From contig OZ024927.1 of assembly GCA_964017235.1 (NCBI GenBank), positions 52,023,293-52,087,292 on the forward strand: 64,000 nt of DNA, written 5' to 3'. How positions within the stretch are numbered: position 1 is the first letter of the stretch; the number at the start of each line of letters is the position of its first letter. The translations under genes were made by a program, and so were the position numbers. Source of the DNA: Sabellastarte sp. h YS-2021 (Eukaryota > Annelida > Polychaeta > Sabellida > Sabellidae). Below the pieces are notes generated by a model that searched no databases, had not been told where the DNA came from, and was given only the letters and a program-made list of their open reading frames with translations. Shown here piece after piece: positions 61,155-64,000 of the stretch.

Positions 61155-63040
61155 AACTAGACCTACGCATCGGAGAACCGATGCAAATTTGTATCCACCG
61201 GCAAGACAACTCACCAAAGCCAGTGAACCATCGTTTGACCTTGAAGGAGGGGCTCAAGGTCCAATCTGACCACACCACAAGATTACCAGCTCATGATTTC
61301 CTATGTGTTGGTTTACCGTCCCAAACCTCTAGGACTAATAATAAGCAAGTTATAAGCACTTTTAAGTTTGGCTATCCTCGTTTGACCTTGAAGAGGCGGT
61401 CCAAGGTGAAATCCAACCACACCAAAAGATTGCCAGTCAATGATTTTCCATAGGTTTGTTACCATCCAAAACCTCTAGGACGAATAATAAGCGAGGTATA
61501 AGCACTTTTAAGTTTGGCTTTGACCTTGAAGGAGGAGGGGCCCAAAATCAAATCCATCCACAATAGAAGATTCCCAGCTCATGATTTCCTATAGGTTGGT
61601 TTACCATCCCAAACCTCTAGGACCAATAATAAGGTCAAATCCGACCAAACCACAAGATTCCCAGCCCATGATTTCCTATGTGTTGGTTTACCATCGCAAA
61701 CCTCTACAACCAATAATAAGGTCAAATCTGATCGAACCACAAGATTCCCAGCCCATTATTTCCTATGTGTTGGTTTACCATCCCAAACCTCTACGACTAA
61801 TATTAAGACAGTTATAAGCACTTTTAAGTTTGGCTATCCACATTTGACCTTGAAGGAGGGCCCCAAGGTCAAATCTGACCACATCAGAAGATTTGCAGCA
61901 TTTCCTATAGGTTGGTTTCACATTGCAAACCAATAATAAGTGAGTTATAAGCACTTTTAAGTTTGGCTATCCTCGTTTGACCTTGAAGGATGGGTCCAAG
62001 GTCAAATCTGACCACTCCACAAGATTCCCAGCCCATGATTTCTTATTGGTTGGTTTACCATCCCAAACCTCTAGGACCAATAATAAGTGAGTTATAAGCA
62101 CTTAAAAGTTTGGCTATCCTCGTTTGACCTTGAAGGATAGGCCCAAGGTCAAATCTGACCACTCCACAAGATTCCCAGCCCATGATTTCTTATTGGTTGG
62201 TTTACCATCCCAAACCTCTAGGACCAATAATAAGTGAGATATAAGCACTTTTAAGTTTGGCTTTTAAGGAAAGGCTCAAGGTCAAATCTGAACACATAAA
62301 AGATTCCCAGCCCATGATTTTCTATAATTGGGTTTCACATTGCAAATCTCTAGGACCAATAATAAGCGAGTTATATTAAGCACTTTTAAGTTTGGCTATC
62401 CACGTTTGACCTTGAACCAGAGGCCCGAGGTCAAATCTGACCACACATAAAGATTCCCAGCCCATGATTTCCTATAGGTTGGTTTACCATCCCAAATGTC
62501 TGTGACCAATAATAAGCGAGATATAAGCACTTTTAAGTTTGGCTATCCATGTTTGACCTTGAAGGAGGGGTCCAAGGTCAAATCTGACCACATCATAACA
62601 TTTGCAGCATTTCTTATAGGTTGGTTTCACATTGCAAACCTGTAGGTCCAATAATAAGTGAGATATAGGCACTTTTAAAGTCGGCTATGTGGGTTACTTT
62701 GGCACTCAGAGCTTCAAGGTCAAATGTCTACAAGGTTGTAGAGGACATATATATCCGTCATACATATCACCTATGAAGTGATTTAACCTTCTACCTATGA
62801 AAAATAGCCAGTAGAAAAATGTAGATAAGTTTTAAAGAAATGCCTTCCGCGGCCATCTGGTTTTTCAGAAAGAGGCTAATTTCAGTCCCAGAGAAGCTTA
62901 CTCCCCAATAAAGATATCCTGCAAATTTGGTGAACCTAGCTGGTGTAGTTTTCCTCTTAGAGCGTTAACACTAAAAATCTCTCTACGCACGACGGCTTAG
63001 CAAACGCTAAACCAAAGTATCCACCAGATGCCTCCGGTGA
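61155..63040 (-). mobile_element. Tandem-repeat element, long copy
   Basis: Ends AACTAGACCTACGCATCGGA and CACCAGATGCCTCCGGTG match the 24.46-25.25 kb element in reverse. Between them are about 9 imperfect units marked by AAGCACTTTTAAGTTTGGC (61356 to 62669, step mostly 132-147 bp) and a conserved non-repeated end with GCGGCCATCTGG and AGAGCGTTAACACTAAAAAT. No protein. Confidence 0.85.
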
Positions 63041-64000
63041 ATATGTAAATTGTCATTTTATTCAGATAAAATCATTGAAAACTCATTTCTTGAGATCAAC
63101 AAAAGCTAGAAATGAAACCAACAGTTGCTGTTTTTGTCTATTTTTATTTGAGCTGGGTATATGCAGTATTGGTTAAATTAGTCAATAGCCTTAGCCTTTG
63201 AAAATTACAGCTTTCTCTTGAAGTTATGTATCTGTAGGACTTGAAGCTGGAAAAAATATACCTATGTGGTATAAAAACAACCACTTCAGTTGGGTCATGA
63301 TTAGTTAACATAACTTATACTGAAAAATTAAATTAATTAAAAACATAAAAATGCCCCCTCTGCCAAAATAGTACTCGCATCTTGTTTCAAATTTTTCTGC
63401 TGGCAGCCTTGGCCGCCTCAGATAATTTATAATGCTCATTGTTTGGAATGACATCTTATCAGTTTTGGTATGTATCAAATAGTTCTCCTGTAAATTTGTC
63501 ATTACTCTGATTCTCAAAAAATGATACTAAAAATAACAGAGTTTAATTTATGTATAATTTATGTTGGCCTACTTGTGACAGCAAGAGAAGTTGCAATATG
63601 GTGTATTATTTAGCAAATGTTAAATGAGGTTTTAAATAGTTTATCAAATGAAATACATCCTCATTTAATCCATTTAGCTTCCTAGGCTTTTGATTTAGCT
63701 GTGCTAATTATAGTGTCTTTGATCATTAAAGAAGCAACCTATCATTCAGTGATTGAACAGGTGTTTAAGACTAAGAAAAATTACAATTATAATTATTCAG
63801 TGCTAAACTTTAAAATAAGCCAGGTTGAAACTTAGAAAATTGTCCTTTTTTGTGTAAACTACCAGTGAAGAATATGTAATTCATAAATAAAACAATACTA
63901 AGTAAAAACAACCTAGTATTTTAATTTAAAAACACCCAATAATTAAGGATAGATGTTAAGTACACAACTAAATGAAATTAAGTTTCCAATTCAAACATGC
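63041..64000. other. AT-rich terminal segment
   Basis: No gene or repeat recognised. Confidence 0.5.

Noticed and set aside
61181-61817. Repeated 78-90-codon frames with KPLxPIIRSN-like repeats
   Set aside because: Pseudo-peptides from the tandem-repeat element, not a repeat protein.
59820-63040. Possible CRISPR array
   Set aside because: Units are ~145-150 bp and nearly uniform with no unique spacers; this is satellite-type repetition in a eukaryotic genome.

Overview
The window looks like nuclear DNA of an invertebrate, most likely a mollusc and probably a bivalve. The reasons are AT-rich sequence, small exons in long introns with canonical GT/AG borders, a secreted H-type lectin gene, a MUC4/mucin-like AMOP-VWD-EGF-SEA membrane protein gene, and dense SINEs, MITEs and tandem-repeat elements of a kind common in bivalve genomes. 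The taxon is inferred; no marker gene settles it. No bacterial-type operon, CRISPR array, rRNA or intact tRNA gene was seen.

Two host genes were reconstructed exon by exon. Gene 1 (+ strand, 2229-20708) is the 3' part of a large gene. Its 21 exons join in one open frame with matching intron phases and give about 1295 residues: the end of an upstream domain, AMOP, VWD, a linker, about eight EGF-like or cysteine-rich modules, a SEA domain with a G-SVVV self-cleavage motif, one transmembrane helix and a tyrosine-rich tail. The 5' exons lie upstream of the window. Gene 2 (- strand, 34215-26663) is complete in six exons and encodes a 296-residue secreted protein: signal peptide, acidic segment, coiled coil and a C-terminal H-type lectin domain. 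The genes converge tail to tail. They probably both work outside the cell surface, one as a membrane-tethered mucin-like protein and one as a soluble multimeric lectin. A functional link between them is only speculation.

From about 34.3 to 64 kb I found no convincing host gene, and the region is mostly mobile DNA. Left to right it holds two tRNA-derived SINEs (one with a 16-bp target duplication), a LINE tail nested in a palindromic MITE, AAT microsatellites, and two inverted copies of a PIF/Harbinger accessory (MADF-type) gene around 3 kb of purine-biased sequence. These are followed by a decayed PIF/Harbinger transposase and a CR1/L2-type LINE split by a 2.4-kb inverted-repeat element full of GGCCCAC/CCAGTGG motifs. 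Next come a reverse-strand LINE reverse-transcriptase remnant with YADD, a 150-bp satellite array (8 copies) and a second array of about 145-bp units. Relatives of both arrays also occur near gene 1, one inside an intron and one downstream.

The most notable observations are: tandem copies of the 5' end of exon 10 (each with its own acceptor) inside the preceding intron; the domain make-up of the lectin; the split-LINE element with its unusual internal repeats; and two satellite families that each occur both as an array and as a dispersed copy. Nothing here proves a new biological system.
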